In this document: piece after piece, positions 22,740-33,800 of the stretch
Layout of the letters: each line of letters opens with the position of its first letter
Numbering within the stretch: position 1 is the first letter of the stretch
Source of the DNA: Ganoderma boninense
Taxonomy: Eukaryota > Basidiomycota > Agaricomycetes > Polyporales > Polyporaceae
DNA: 64,000 nt
Assembly: GCA_002900995.3 (NCBI GenBank)
Contig: CM035306.1
Span: forward strand, 2,948,100-3,012,099
Reading direction: 5' to 3'
The notes under the pieces: model-generated
Database searches by the model: none
What the model was told of the DNA's origin: nothing
Seen by the model: only the letters and a program-made list of their open reading frames with translations
Program-made: the position numbers and the translations under genes

Positions 22740-24478
22740 TCATCCCCAGAGATGCAAGTGCTGCTTGATGGGGCCACCCACGTACCGCTCGCCCTTGACT
22801 TCGTTCCTGGCGAGGATGTCCGCGATTGCGTCCTGCTCCTCTTGCGTGAGCTCGATGTTGCAGGTAAGGCAGTTCTCCACGACCCGCTCCGGTTTCCTAT
22901 GGATATTCGGCGATCCAGTCAGCCGTGTAACGACCGCGCACACGCTTGGAAGCAGAGACGTACGAGGACCCCGGCAGGGGGATGACATGCGGGCCGCGGG
23001 ATGCGACCCACGCAAGCGCGAGCTGTGGGAGGGAGATCTGCTTCTTACTGGCAATCACTTTGATCTCCTCCAGGATAGCCTGGTTGTGCTTCATGGTCTG
23101 TGGCGGGCGATCAGGAAAACAAGTCCAGGACGAATTGGCGAGGAAATCTGACCTCTTCCTGGAAGCGATCGAAGGTTCGACGGAAGTCCTTCTCCGCAAG
23201 GTCGTTGGGGTTGCTGATGGTGCCGGTCAACAGCCCTCTACCCAGAGGCCTGACAGGTGCCAGCGGCGTCGGTCAGTGTAGGTGGATGCAGGCAAGGTGA
23301 CTAGTCTTACGAGTACGCGATGACAGGAATGCCAAGCTCTGCAGAAGTTGCGATCACTGCGGTATATGTTAAGTTACCGTTCAGAACGCCATCGTAAGAC
23401 CAGCTGAGTTGCTAATACGTGGTCGTGCTTACCGTTCTTGGTTTCCTCTTCGTAAGACCATAAACTAACCTCGATCTCGACAGCAGCAATCCGGTGAATC
23501 TGCAAATGCGTCTAATCAGCTCCACCGTAGGATGCGATTGACATCGGACACACCTCGTTCGCCCTGCGCAGCGTTTCAGCACGACACTCGGACATGCCGA
23601 TGTGGTCGAATTTGCCCTCGTTCTTCAGCTGGACGAGGGTCTGCATCATCTCCTCAAGCGGGACCTTAGGGTCAACGCGGGCCATCTCGAACAGGTCGAC
23701 TCTCTTCGTCCCACGAAGGCGATGACGGTGTCCAGGCTGCGGCGCAGGTTCTCCTTTCTGCCCACGTCCGTCTTCTGTGAGCTCGTCTTGCAAAAAGGAG
23801 AGGAATAGAAACCACTTACGAGCCGTCAATCATGATCGTGCCCGGCTTGGTACCTCCCTGTGAAGAGAGAGCTGGTGAGCACGTTCCATTGGTTGGCCTG
23901 TCTGGCACTAGCACCCACCTTGACGGAAAGGAAAGTCTTGTCCACATAATCCGGGTACTTCTCGTAGAACCGAGAAAGCACTTCGAGGTTCTCAGTACTA
24001 AATCTGGGCCCATAGAACTCGGCTGAAAGACGCGTCAGGAAAAGTCGGAACACCACCTTCGCAACATGAAAGGCAAATCTTACCGCTGTTTAGAAACATC
24101 TTCACCCCAGGGGGCATCAGGTCGACGCCGGCTCTAATTGCCGCGAAAACGGCCTCGTCCTCTAGCATAGTGTCTTCGGTGTGGCCGCTGTCACCATGTA
24201 TATGCATCAGTGCATACAGCGCGGGCAAAATGCATGATTAAATAAAGGCGTACGCGACTGTCATCAGGCCGTGCTGACATACGGGAACAGTGCTTAGGCG
24301 AATATTCGCCGAGAGCTTACGACCTGCGAGGGGCCGGTGGGACAGTGACGGCAAAGGCGAGTGAAGCGCCAAACCTGGTGTCGAGAGCTGGCCACGAGAT
24401 CAAAGGATGTCCTGTGATCAATGGCTGAGAGTCTCTCAGGCTGGATAGCAGGCCTGGTTCCTTCTGGGTCATCATCAT
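22740..24478 (-). CDS. aldo/keto reductase 2, paralogue of AKR 1, with an apparent frameshift
   Basis: Same family and exon plan as AKR 1: [153 protein letters not shown], then a C-terminus ending KQHLHLWG. Every junction splices in frame except near 23709-23716, where the block ending AFVG and the block starting TKRVDLF lie in different frames. One base appears to be missing inside an exon, and no intron can fit there. The N-terminus is weakly conserved (an ATG triplet at 24470-24478 is the best start; FGASLAFAVTV replaces [10 protein letters not shown]). This is either a young pseudogene or a sequencing error. Confidence 0.7.
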
Positions 24479-24893
24479 GATGGGGTTTCCGACGTTGCAG
24501 TAGGGAACTTGGAAAGAGAGGAGCGTGTTTGCTGCGGAGTTGAAGTGTCTGCAGGAGCGGTACTAGTTGTGGCAGGTTGTGGCAGAGACGACGGAGGCTG
24601 AAGTGGTGGCTAAGTATAACGCCGCGTACAAGGCAGTAGCACCGACTCGGAGCTGCGGGAAGCGCGATCGGGCACTGTGAGTCTGTGGCAGCGCAGTGCC
24701 CTGGCGTCTATTTGCCCGATCAGGCCACTTCTAGCGCCGCCAGCCAATCAGCGCGCGGGTGCACGTGGGCAGCGCGACGGGAGAGGTACTGTCGGCCAGG
24801 GTCTGAATTCACTTGGCTAAGGCTCGGTCTTTGCTGCCTTCCCCTCTCCTCGCTTGTGTTTCTCTTTCTTCTGGGGACTCCGCTCCGTGCACA
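24479..24893. other. promoter region of the syntaxin gene and AKR 2
   Basis: 415 bp between divergent starts. It is GC-rich, includes CCAATCAG (24744-24751, a CCAAT-box-like motif on the plus strand about 145 nt before the syntaxin ATG), and contains no reading frame of note. Confidence 0.4.
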
Positions 24894-26282
24894 ATGCAGC
24901 GCGACAGGCTAGCTGCCTACAGGGTCCGTTCCATCTCCTCTGTCCCCGTACACGCTCTCGGCTGACGAGCACTCCCCTTTGCCACTCCTGCAATCCAGCA
25001 GCAGCACCAGGCCCAACAGCCGGCCCATGAAATGACCACCCTCGGAGGCGGCAACGGCTACGGTGCCCCTCAATCTCCTGCCGATGGCAATGGGAGTGCT
25101 GATGCCATGGCAAATTTCTACAATCAAGTACGCACTTCTCTCGCTTCTTCCAATCGCGAACCCATACCCTATATGTACCACCCTCGCTCACAGGCTTGCT
25201 AACGATAAGATATGCGCTATTAGGTCACTGCCGTGCAAGGCGACATCGCCCTGTTCAACAACAACGTCTCTCGCATAGCCACCCTCCATTCTCGCACTCT
25301 CGAGATCACAGATGAGGCCACGAGCAGTCAGAGCTCTGCAGAACTAGACGAATTGGTCGGCAAAACTCGCCAACTGAGCAACGACTTGAAGGAGAAGATT
25401 CAGTCCCTTTCCTCCTTCCCCGTCACTCGTCCACAGGACCAGGCAATTCGCAAGAACCAGGTTCGTCCACAAGTCACTGCCTTTCCGCTCTAGAATGTCC
25501 CGCCGACCACTCGCAATGCATAGACCTCGCTTCTGCGCCAGAAGTTCGTAGAGGTCCTCCAAGCATACCAGGGTGTGGAGCGGGAATACCGTCAAAAGTA
25601 TCGGCAACGCGTCGAGCGTCAGTTCAAAATCGGTGAGCATCGCCTGCCTGCCATCCTCCGTGCACCATTCTCACACAAAGCGCAGTCAAACCGGATGCAT
25701 CCCCTGAGGAGATTGCTGCAGTAGTGAACGACACGGGCTCTGGGAATCAAATCTTCACACAAGCGGTATACAGCATTCAATTTCAACGCACTTGCCACAA
25801 GCTCACAGCGCGTCGTTAGCTTTCGACGTCAACAAGGTATGGCGAATCCCGGATAATGTATCGCGAGGTCCAGGATCGCCATCATGATATTCAAAATATT
25901 GAGCGAACGCTGGAAGAGCTAGCTCAGTTATTCAATGACGTACGTACCCCCCTTCATAGGGCATTCACCGGACGCCACCGCTGAACAGGTCCACCCTCCA
26001 AGATGTCTGTCCTGGTGGCACAACAGGACGAAGCCATTGACGTCATCCAGACGACAGCCGTTGATGTGGAGGCCAACACTCGTATTGGGTACGTGCGTAT
26101 GTCTATCCTTCTCCATCTTCCGTATTAAACACTCTTCCCGTAGTTTGCAGGAGACAGAGAAGGCCGTGGAGCACGCACGCTCTGCACGGCGCAAACGCTG
26201 GATCTGTTTCGGCATCATCGTCCTTGTCCTCGCCATCGTCGCCATCGTCCTCGGTATCGTCTTTGGTACCAAGAAGAGCTAA
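24894..26282 (+). CDS. plasma-membrane syntaxin (Sso1/2-like Qa-SNARE)
   Basis: Target-membrane SNARE for exocytosis. The spliced protein of about 310 residues starts MQRDRLAAYR, the standard opening of fungal Sso proteins; exon 1 is only 30 nt. The N-terminal three-helix Habc region is visible (FYNQVTAVQGDIALFNNNV; ELVGKTRQLSNDLKEKI; VLQAYQGVEREYRQKYRQRV, with the sequence ERQFKIVKPDAS at the linker). The SNARE helix follows (IQNIERTLEELAQLFND, MSVLVAQQDEAIDVIQ, with the zero-layer Gln). The polybasic ARRKRW leads into a C-terminal anchor (IIVLVLAIVAIVLGIVFG) and a KKS end. About seven short introns. It runs divergent from AKR 2. All expected elements are present. Confidence 0.93.
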
Positions 26283-26881
26283 CTCCGCCCACTCTACTCG
26301 CAATTTGAAGTTGACGTCCCGTCCAGACTGCTTTTGTCTGGTCATTTTTATTAAGTATCACGACCTGGACGATTCTCATGCACGAGACGCTTTCCTCCAT
26401 TGGCTCACCTGGCTTCTCGCTCCGCCAGTGCTACTTCAGCCAGGGCTCTGCGCTATGTTTGTGCTTCTGGATAACGACACGACCAGTTTCCTTGTAGTAT
26501 TATGTCTACTAGCGCGTATGCCATGTCTCCTCACTATACCACTGGCCATACTACGCTTTAATCTTTGCTCTATTGATTTCCTTAATAGACCAATCTATTA
26601 ACCGGCTTGTATCCTCTGGATTGTTTAGTATGTCATAACGACGATCGACGGATTTTGGAGCACGCACTGAACGTTGCCGGTACCACAGGACATGGCAGGC
26701 GCGCGGCATCTGCATATTCTGGGCGTCAAGCCAAAAGACAAACAGCCATGACCGGCATGAGCTCGACAACATCGACGTTCCGCCCCAACAGTCTCTTTCG
26801 TTCCATCCAGAGCGGGGACTGGAGCCACGGCTCTTTTTGGCAGGCTTCTTCGCTGCTCTACTCCCCACCACCCAAGTCACA
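26283..26881. other. intergenic, syntaxin 3' flank and kynureninase promoter
   Basis: 599 bp between two genes on the same strand. T-rich near 26440-26600, consistent with a 3' UTR. I recognise no gene or RNA. Confidence 0.45.
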
Positions 26882-28728
26882 ATGAGCGATCTCGTGCCGG
26901 ACAACTTCAAGCTCGCGCCCTCGGAGGACCCCTTGCGAGCATTCCGCGATGAGTTCATCATTCCAACCTTCCGTCAAATGAACGCGACTGCCGTCCCAGC
27001 GGAGTCCGGTACGTGCTCACAGTGGCCTAACGTCTCCGTCTGCTCGACGCTCACGCTCGCGATCGCCCGCCCTCCCGACGCCGCCGCCGCACAACCTGCG
27101 ACGCACTTCCCTCTGCCGCGGATCGTACGCCTTATGGCCGGCCGGCGGCGTCGTTGTGGATCGTAGCGGACGAGCCCTGCACGTACCTATGTGGAAACTC
27201 GCTTGGCTTGTTGCCGAGGCGCGCGAAGAAGCTCGTGCAGGAAGAGCTCGAGGTCTGGGGCACGAGGTGCGCATCCGTTCAGCCGCCTTCGCGTCTTGTC
27301 CGACGTGACGTGCAGCACACATCGGCCCTCGCTGAGCGTGCATGCGTCTGGACTCTGTAGGGCGGTGGAGGGACACTTTGACCACCCGCATGGCCGGAGC
27401 TGGATGTACATCGCGGACACCGTGCATCCGTTCTTTGCAGAGCTCGTAGGTATGTACGCCGCACTTAGCCGTGCCCTGGAAGAAGAGGATCAGCATTAAA
27501 CTTGCGCATCCTCGTATCTTTGCAGGCGCGAGCGAGTCCGAGGTCGCGTGCATGGGCACGCTGACGGCGAACCTGCACCTCATGCTCAACGCGTTCTACA
27601 AGCCCACGAAGGAGCGCTACAAGATCCTCTGCGAAGCCAGGGCGTTCCCTTCCGACCAGGCAGGCCTCTTCCCATCCATCCACTTTGACGCATAGAGTGC
27701 TCACAGGCCGCTCTCTCTCTCAGTATGCATTCGCGACCCAAGTCGCCTCGCGCGGCTTCGACCCCGCCGACGCGGTCCTCGAGCTCCACCCGCGCCCAGG
27801 CGAGCACACCCTCCGCCCGGCAGACATCCTCGCGACGATCGAGCGCGACGGCCCGCAAATCGCGCTCGTCCTCTTCTCGGGCGTCCAGTTCTACACCGGG
27901 CAGTACTTCCCGATCCCGCAGATCACCGCCGCGGCGCGCGCGCAGGGCTGCGTCTGCGGGTGGGACCTCGCGCACGCCGTCGGCAACGTGCCGCTGTCGC
28001 TGCACGCGTGGGGCGTCGACTTCGCCGTCTGGTGCACGTACAAGTACCTCAACTCGGGCCCGGGCGGCATTGGAGGCTTGTTCGTGCACGAACGCTGGGC
28101 AGACGACCTCCCCGTCGGCCAGGCGGGCTGGTGGGGCCACGACCCCGCGACGCGCTTCGACATGCCCCCGCGCTTCCGTGCGATCCGTGGGGCGCAGGGG
28201 TTCCAGCAGAGCAATCCATCTGTGCTCGCGACGGTGTCGCTCCTGGGGTCGCTGCAGGTGTTCAAGGAGGCCGGTGGTATGGAGCGGCTCCGGGCACGGT
28301 CGGAGAGGCTGACCGGGTACCTGGAGGCGTTGCTGAAGCGCAGCAGATTCTATGCGGAAGCGGGGGAGGCGTTCGAGAAGGGCAAAGACGAGGTCAAGGT
28401 GGCCATTATCACCCCTTCGGATCCTGCGGAACGCGGCGCGCAGCTCTCGCTCGTCTTCCTTCCGACTGCGCGGGGTATCATGCCGAGGGTGCTCAAGGGT
28501 CTCGAGGCTCGCGGTGTCGTGGGCGATTCGAGAAAGCCGGACGTTATCCGGCTTGCGCCCGCGCCGTTGTACAACACCTTCGAGGATGTGGAGCGAGCTG
28601 TCGAGATGTTGAATGAGGTCCTTGCAGAGGTCGAAAAGGAGGGCGTGCCACCTGCGCCCTCAGAGATCGGATCTGTGGAAGGTGCAAGTTTGGAGTCGTT
28701 GGACAAGGAAGATATTATAGATGCATAG
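26882..28728 (+). CDS. BNA5: kynureninase (L-kynurenine hydrolase)
   Basis: PLP enzyme that cleaves 3-hydroxykynurenine or kynurenine to (3-hydroxy)anthranilate and alanine in the tryptophan-to-NAD pathway. The N-terminus [20 protein letters not shown] is followed after an intron by [18 protein letters not shown] (substrate region), [29 protein letters not shown], then a long exon with [20 protein letters not shown] (WDxAH, PLP-ring aspartate) and [20 protein letters not shown], where the Lys of YKYLN forms the internal aldimine. AGWWGHD and [18 protein letters not shown] complete the active site. Five exons, roughly 490 residues, with an acidic tail beyond the usual end. It is convergent with a kynurenine-formamidase-like gene 315 bp away, so two consecutive pathway steps are adjacent. 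Confidence 0.93.
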
Positions 28729-29042
28729 CGAAGCTCGTAGCTTGTAGAAGATTGTAAAGCCAATTGTATTCAGAACTGCACGTCAGTCTATCCTATGCCC
28801 ATCTTGCCTTGTTCTACTCTGTTCTACCTATGATGCGCTCACAGCTCACCTGCCCACAGGCACCATCCTTCTGCGCCGGTTTATTGCAGCCGGCAGCTCA
28901 CTCGAGCGCACGAACGTTCCATGGACCTGTGGATACAAACTGCGATCGACATCAGTATGAAATCGGGTAAATCGTAGTGATTGACAAACCATTGTTAAAC
29001 ATATTCATACAACTGCGTCAGGCATCTTGTGCGTTAACCACT
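28729..29042. other. convergent 3' flanks of the kynurenine pair
   Basis: 314 bp between the stops of kynureninase and the formamidase-like gene. It should contain both 3' UTRs. No other feature seen. Confidence 0.5.
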
Positions 29043-29924
29043 CTACGACGTTGTGGCGTCCGTTGCGATGAAGTCGGCGACAAGACGGGGGTAGATATCT
29101 CCTCTCAGGAGCTCGTTATGACCCTCGTGCAGCTCATCAAAGTTCTTGCTAACTCTTGGCACAGATCCCTCACTATTCAAGGCAACCGCTGAAACCCCTG
29201 TGTCCGCGATGGAGGAAAGATGGGCGAACATTATCTCGCTTTGGAGCTGATCGACCAGGACATCGCCGGAGGAATGGAGAACGAACCAGCGGATGTGCTC
29301 GCCTCCGGCGCGGGAAGGGTAGGCGGCGACATTCACGTCCGGGTACCCCGAGAGATCGCCGAAGGTGTTCGCGATGAACCACTCCCTGTAGCTCGGGAAC
29401 GATCGGAGGAGGACGTCGACGTCGTAGATCCCCTCCGATATGACGACACCACGCACGGCTTGGAGAAGGTCCTGGGAGGGTGTGAGCTCCGGAAAGGGCG
29501 ACGTGAGCAGCATGGACGCTAGCATGTGTGCGGAGCAGCTATGACCTAAGAGGTAGAGCCGGGACGGGGGAAGGTCCGAGGCGGTTGGTCCACGCCATGT
29601 GGTCATGAAGTGGAGAAAACGGAGGATATCGCTGGCATGGGCGGGGTGTTGGATGGGGGTCTGCGGGGTGGTGAGGCGATAGTTGGGGACGGCGACGGGA
29701 TATCCTGTGGTCCGAAGGAGGGTACGCGCGAGGCCGGCATGCTGGGACTTGTCCTCGCTGCGGGCGCTGCGGATGAGAGTGGGCCTCGGAGGGGGCGATG
29801 CGGATACTCACCTTCGCCAGGCTCCACCGTGCACAAAGACGAGGAGTGGGGCGGTGTGTGCACCGGATGGGGCTGCGTAAAGGTCGAAGGTGTGGAGGGC
29901 GTCGGGCCCATAGGCGATCTCCAT
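29043..29924 (-). CDS. alpha/beta hydrolase, probable kynurenine formamidase
   Basis: Predicted serine hydrolase of about 275 residues in two exons. The start at 29924 gives MEIAYGPDALHTFDLY, then PLLVFVHGGAWR with the HGG oxyanion motif of the hormone-sensitive-lipase/formamidase group; an intron follows. Exon 2 has VPNYRLTTPQTPIQHPAHA, LYLLGHSCSAHMLASML (nucleophile GxSxS-like GHSCS), VVISEGIYDVDVLL, VLHSSGDVLVDQLQSEIM (acid) and LHEGHNEL (catalytic His). This pattern fits fungal N-formylkynurenine formamidase (BNA7 type), which supplies kynurenine. The assignment is strengthened by kynureninase next door, but a general esterase remains possible. Its start lies 108 bp from that of PMP3 on the other strand. 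Confidence 0.75.
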
Positions 29925-29953
29925 GGTCGTCGTCGCTTCTGACGCACGCACCC

Positions 29954-29986
29954 TGACGTCATCCCTTCCTTCCAACACCTTATAAA
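29954..29986. promoter_or_regulatory. CRE palindrome and TATA box in a 108-bp bidirectional promoter
   Basis: Between the divergent ATGs at 29924 and 30033 are a perfect 8-bp CRE, TGACGTCA (29954-29961), and TATAAA (29981-29986), the latter 47-52 nt before the PMP3 ATG and so in the right range for its core promoter. CRE sites are bound by bZIP factors of the ATF/CREB class, which control osmotic and oxidative stress genes in fungi. A stress-regulated PMP3 would fit. Whether the CRE also serves the hydrolase is inference. Confidence 0.55.
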
Positions 29987-30032
29987 CAACCGCCCTCGGC
30001 CGGGCACTCCGTACACCTTCCTCTCTTTCACC

Positions 30033-30438
30033 ATGGCTTTCACCGCGTCAGACATCTGCAAGGTCCGTCTCTCGCATTCCCTGTCTTATTTCTCCCTTGC
30101 TGATTCCCCTTCCAGATTTTGTACGTGCTCACCCTCACTGACACTCTTTGAAGTCATGACCAAACCCCGCTCTCTAGCTTTGCCATCCTGCTCCCGCCAC
30201 TAGGAGTATTCCTTGAGCGTGGTTGCGGCGCCGATCTGCTGATCAACATCCTGCTAGTGAGTCCCGCTCATGTTCCATCTTCTGCGCTCCGCTTGTTGAC
30301 CAGCTTGGTCTCACAGACAATCCTGGGTTACATGTACGCCAGCCCTTCCTTTCCTCATCCGTGTCCTGGCCTCAAGCTGACGTTTTCTTTGATAGTCCCG
30401 GAATCATCCATGCCCTTTACATCATTCTCAAGTATTAG
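30033..30438 (+). CDS. PMP3: plasma membrane proteolipid Pmp3
   Basis: Small hydrophobic protein of the PMP3/UPF0057 family that sits in the plasma membrane and influences membrane potential and salt tolerance. Five exons splice to about 57 residues: MAFTASDICKIFFAILLPPL, then GVFLERGCGADLLINILL, TILGYIPGIIHALYIILKY. Two membrane helices and the family signature (LPPLGVFLERG...; LGYIPGIIHA) are complete, and the length is normal. One internal exon is tiny (about 5 nt, ATTTT at 30117-30121), needed to keep the frame between the SDICK exon and the FAILLPP exon. TAG at 30436-30438. The upstream CRE and TATA are described separately. Confidence 0.93.
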
Positions 30439-30850
30439 CCGGGGGTGCGGTTTCGACGCACCCCATCCACCCCTCCCGCTCACGACTCCCTCATGAGTGC
30501 ATGACGGACTAGACCCTTGGATCTCTGCATGTAATATATACGCACTGTATTGATACCCCTCATGGGGCCTAATTCTTCATCTCCAACACGCCGCCCTCTC
30601 CTGTTTCCTGTTCTTGGCGTGTACGCGGCACTCGTCTTGCCTGTGAATGTTCAAAACCTTGCATGTAGCGCAGCGCACACGTTCAGAACTTCGATCGTGA
30701 GGCACGACAATTGAGTGCTACAAAGGTAAATGGATATGCTAGTGGCTACAGGCAAGGCAGTGCTCGAAGCATTCTACGGATGAAGGACAATACTCGTACA
30801 TTGCTTTCTTTCCACTTCATGCGCTTCTGTGGCGCTGGCGTGTATCCTAG
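30439..30850. other. convergent 3' flanks of PMP3 and eIF2B epsilon
   Basis: 412 bp. No gene or RNA recognised; presumably both 3' UTRs. Confidence 0.5.
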
Positions 30851-33800
30851 TCAGTCGCTCTCCTCGTTCTCGGTCTTGACTTGGGCTGCGGGGGCCGTCG
30901 GAGCAGGGCCAAGGCCAGGCTGTATGGGCGTGATTGTCTTGGCAGTAGCTTGGACCGGGGGTTCATCCTCGCCGGATACGAACTCGTCCGATTCGTCCCC
31001 ATTGTCTGAGTCCTCGGCCGTCACCTGAGCGGGCTTGGAGAGTCCAGATGCCGAAGCGGCAGGACGGGGAGGGACGAAGGAGGCGGTAGGTTTCGCAGTG
31101 GCTGGGGCGTCCTCGCTCTCGTCGCCGCTTTCGTCCTCGGAACCGTCCTCGCTGTCCTCTTCCTCGTCTTCGCTCTCTTCTTTCTTGGCTGGTGGCTTCG
31201 CTGGCGTGGGTTTCGGCTTCTCCTCCTCTTCGCTTTCCTCCTCGCTCTCTTCCTCGCTCTCGTCATCCGAGTCGAACTGCTCGATCATCTTCGCACCCAC
31301 AACCCAGCACTTCTTGAGCCCATCCAGGAGCGGCGAGCCCGGCTTCACGCCCTCGCCCTTGGCGGCCGTCGATGCATGCCACGCACGTATGTCGTCCTCT
31401 TCAACCAAGTCTTGCTGGTACAGCTGCGCAAGCACCTGTGCAAACAGCGGCTGTCGCGGCCCGGCTCCCGCGCAGTGGTACTGGAGGACCTCGACAGTCT
31501 CTACAGGGTCCACCCCGCCAATCTTGTCGATGAGCGGGCCCCACCGCTTGACCATCTTCGCGATCTCTAGCCGCTGCGCGGCCGCGTCCCCGGGCACAAG
31601 CGGGACCCGATCGACGATCGCGCCCACGACCGCCTCGCGCACGCGGCGCAGCGGCACGTTCGACGCCATGCGCAGCGTCTTGAGCTCAACGGCCGCGTTC
31701 TCCACGGAATGGCCCTCCGCAAACGCGCGCTCAAGCGACTGGGCCACTTCGGAGCGGAACTCGGTCTCGGCAGCGGCGGAAGACAGTGTGTGAATGGCGG
31801 AGGTATGCGCGGAGGGGTCGGCGGTCGATGAGAGGGAGAGGGATGGGCCAGAAGCAGAGGTGGCGGAAGAGATGCGAGAGAGGGAGTGCATGCCCGATGA
31901 GAAGTCAGACTCGGTTTCGGTCTCGGAGGCAGAGGTTGTTGAGCCAGCATCCGAAAGCTCGAGGTCGGAAGCAGTATCGCCTGTGAAGCACATCAGTTTA
32001 TGTGAAGCTAACTGTATGTGTCTTGTCAACAAACCTATCCTCATGAGCCTCTGGTTGTGATATGACTCTCGCTCGTCAAGCTCTTCCTCGTCATCTGGTG
32101 AAGGAGGCGGCCAGACCAAGGCATTAGAGTCTTTACCCACTATGTGAGCAGCGTCCTCTTGGTCTGCGCACAATCGTCGTCAAAACACGGCATATCCGCA
32201 AGAAGGCCAAGACAGACGCGTACGAGCTTCGACCTCCTCCAACTCTGAATCGCTCTCCTCGTCGTCACCGTCAGACCCGTCTTCCTCCCTGGATGGCCGC
32301 ACTTCTCGCCTCTTCGAAACGCGCTCGAACTTCCGCAGCTTCGCATTCGCCCCGATGGCAACGCCATCCGCGATAAGACACCCTCTTGGTACCCTGGCGC
32401 CGTCTCCTAGCGTGACGCGCGCCCCGATGATGCTGCCTTCAACGACAGCGCCCGCACCAACATGCGTGTCATCAAATATGTAGGCATCTCGCAGGACCGC
32501 ACCAGGACCGATGGTACAGCGCTGGCCGATGACGGAGGCATGCACCGAAGCGTTGGCGGAGATGACAGTATGCGAGCCTATGAGCGTATTGTTGCCGATC
32601 TTGCATGTCCTGCATGGAAGGAGGAGCGAGGTTCGGAGATGAGCGCGCCGCGCCGGGGTCGGACAATACGGCGGACTGAGTTGCGACAGCAGAATAATAA
32701 CGTACCGTGAGAGGGAGACAGAATTGTCCTTCGCGATGTATTTGTTTCCCCGCAGGTGCTCGTAGAGATGGCCGCCGGGATGGTTGTCATCGGGGACGAG
32801 AGGGAAGGTCCATCTGGCCAGGATGTCCTTGCTGTCACATGGAGCCCTTGATTGAGCATCACGAATGCTCGAAGCACGATAGGAACGGGAAGAGGAGGGA
32901 TGGCGATATGCTCAGAACGCAATAGCGGCACGTACCTGACGGCGTCGTAACTGCGAGTATCAGCGACGCGTGCGGCGTAGCCGTCCTTCGCAACATAGCA
33001 GTGGATATTCTTCATCAGGAGGTCGGACGTGAGAACGCCGTATACAAAGTCCCTCCGAATGTCTCCGTAGTCGAAGTTATCCTGGAACAGCGAGGGCACC
33101 TGAATCGTGCACGCAGTCAATAGTGTGAAGGAGGATAACATGCATGCACGGAAGCGGGCCTGACCTCCACCGAACAGACGTCTATTGAGCAGTCAATGAG
33201 ATCGTACCGGACCTCGACTTCCGGATGCTCAGCGAGGATTTCTCGGGGGATGGTGACGTGCGACTTGGCAGGGTAGCCGACAACAGGCTCGTAGTGTAAG
33301 CATTCATGGGTATTCGGGTCCAAGACGTACACGCCAGATTCGCCCCGCGACCTGCACGAACACGCGCATCCATCTATCAGCACATTCCAAGCTCGTATCC
33401 TATCCGCGGACCAGTGAGTACCACCGCGAAACTCACCTAGTCCGGTGTGTGGCCCCGCTCTCCTTCACCACCATAGTCATGATCGCGTCCTTGTTCGTCC
33501 GCCTGCGCTCCTTGTGCACGCGCACGACCTCGTCGATCCGCACGTTGCTCACCAGGTCCCCCGTGACGAGCACGAAGTCCGATGTGATGATCTGGTGGGT
33601 GTAGATGTCGCGCATCGCGTCCCCGGGCGAGAACGTCTCCTTGGCCGTGACGATAGGCACGATCTTCAGCCCTGTACTGGGTTTCGACCATTTGGAGTCC
33701 CTGGCGTTCCAAGGCGGAGATATGGGGTGGGAGATAGTGAGGGGTGAAGGGGAGCAGGGAACGCAGGATGTGAGAAACGAGCCAGGGATGCAGACGAGGG

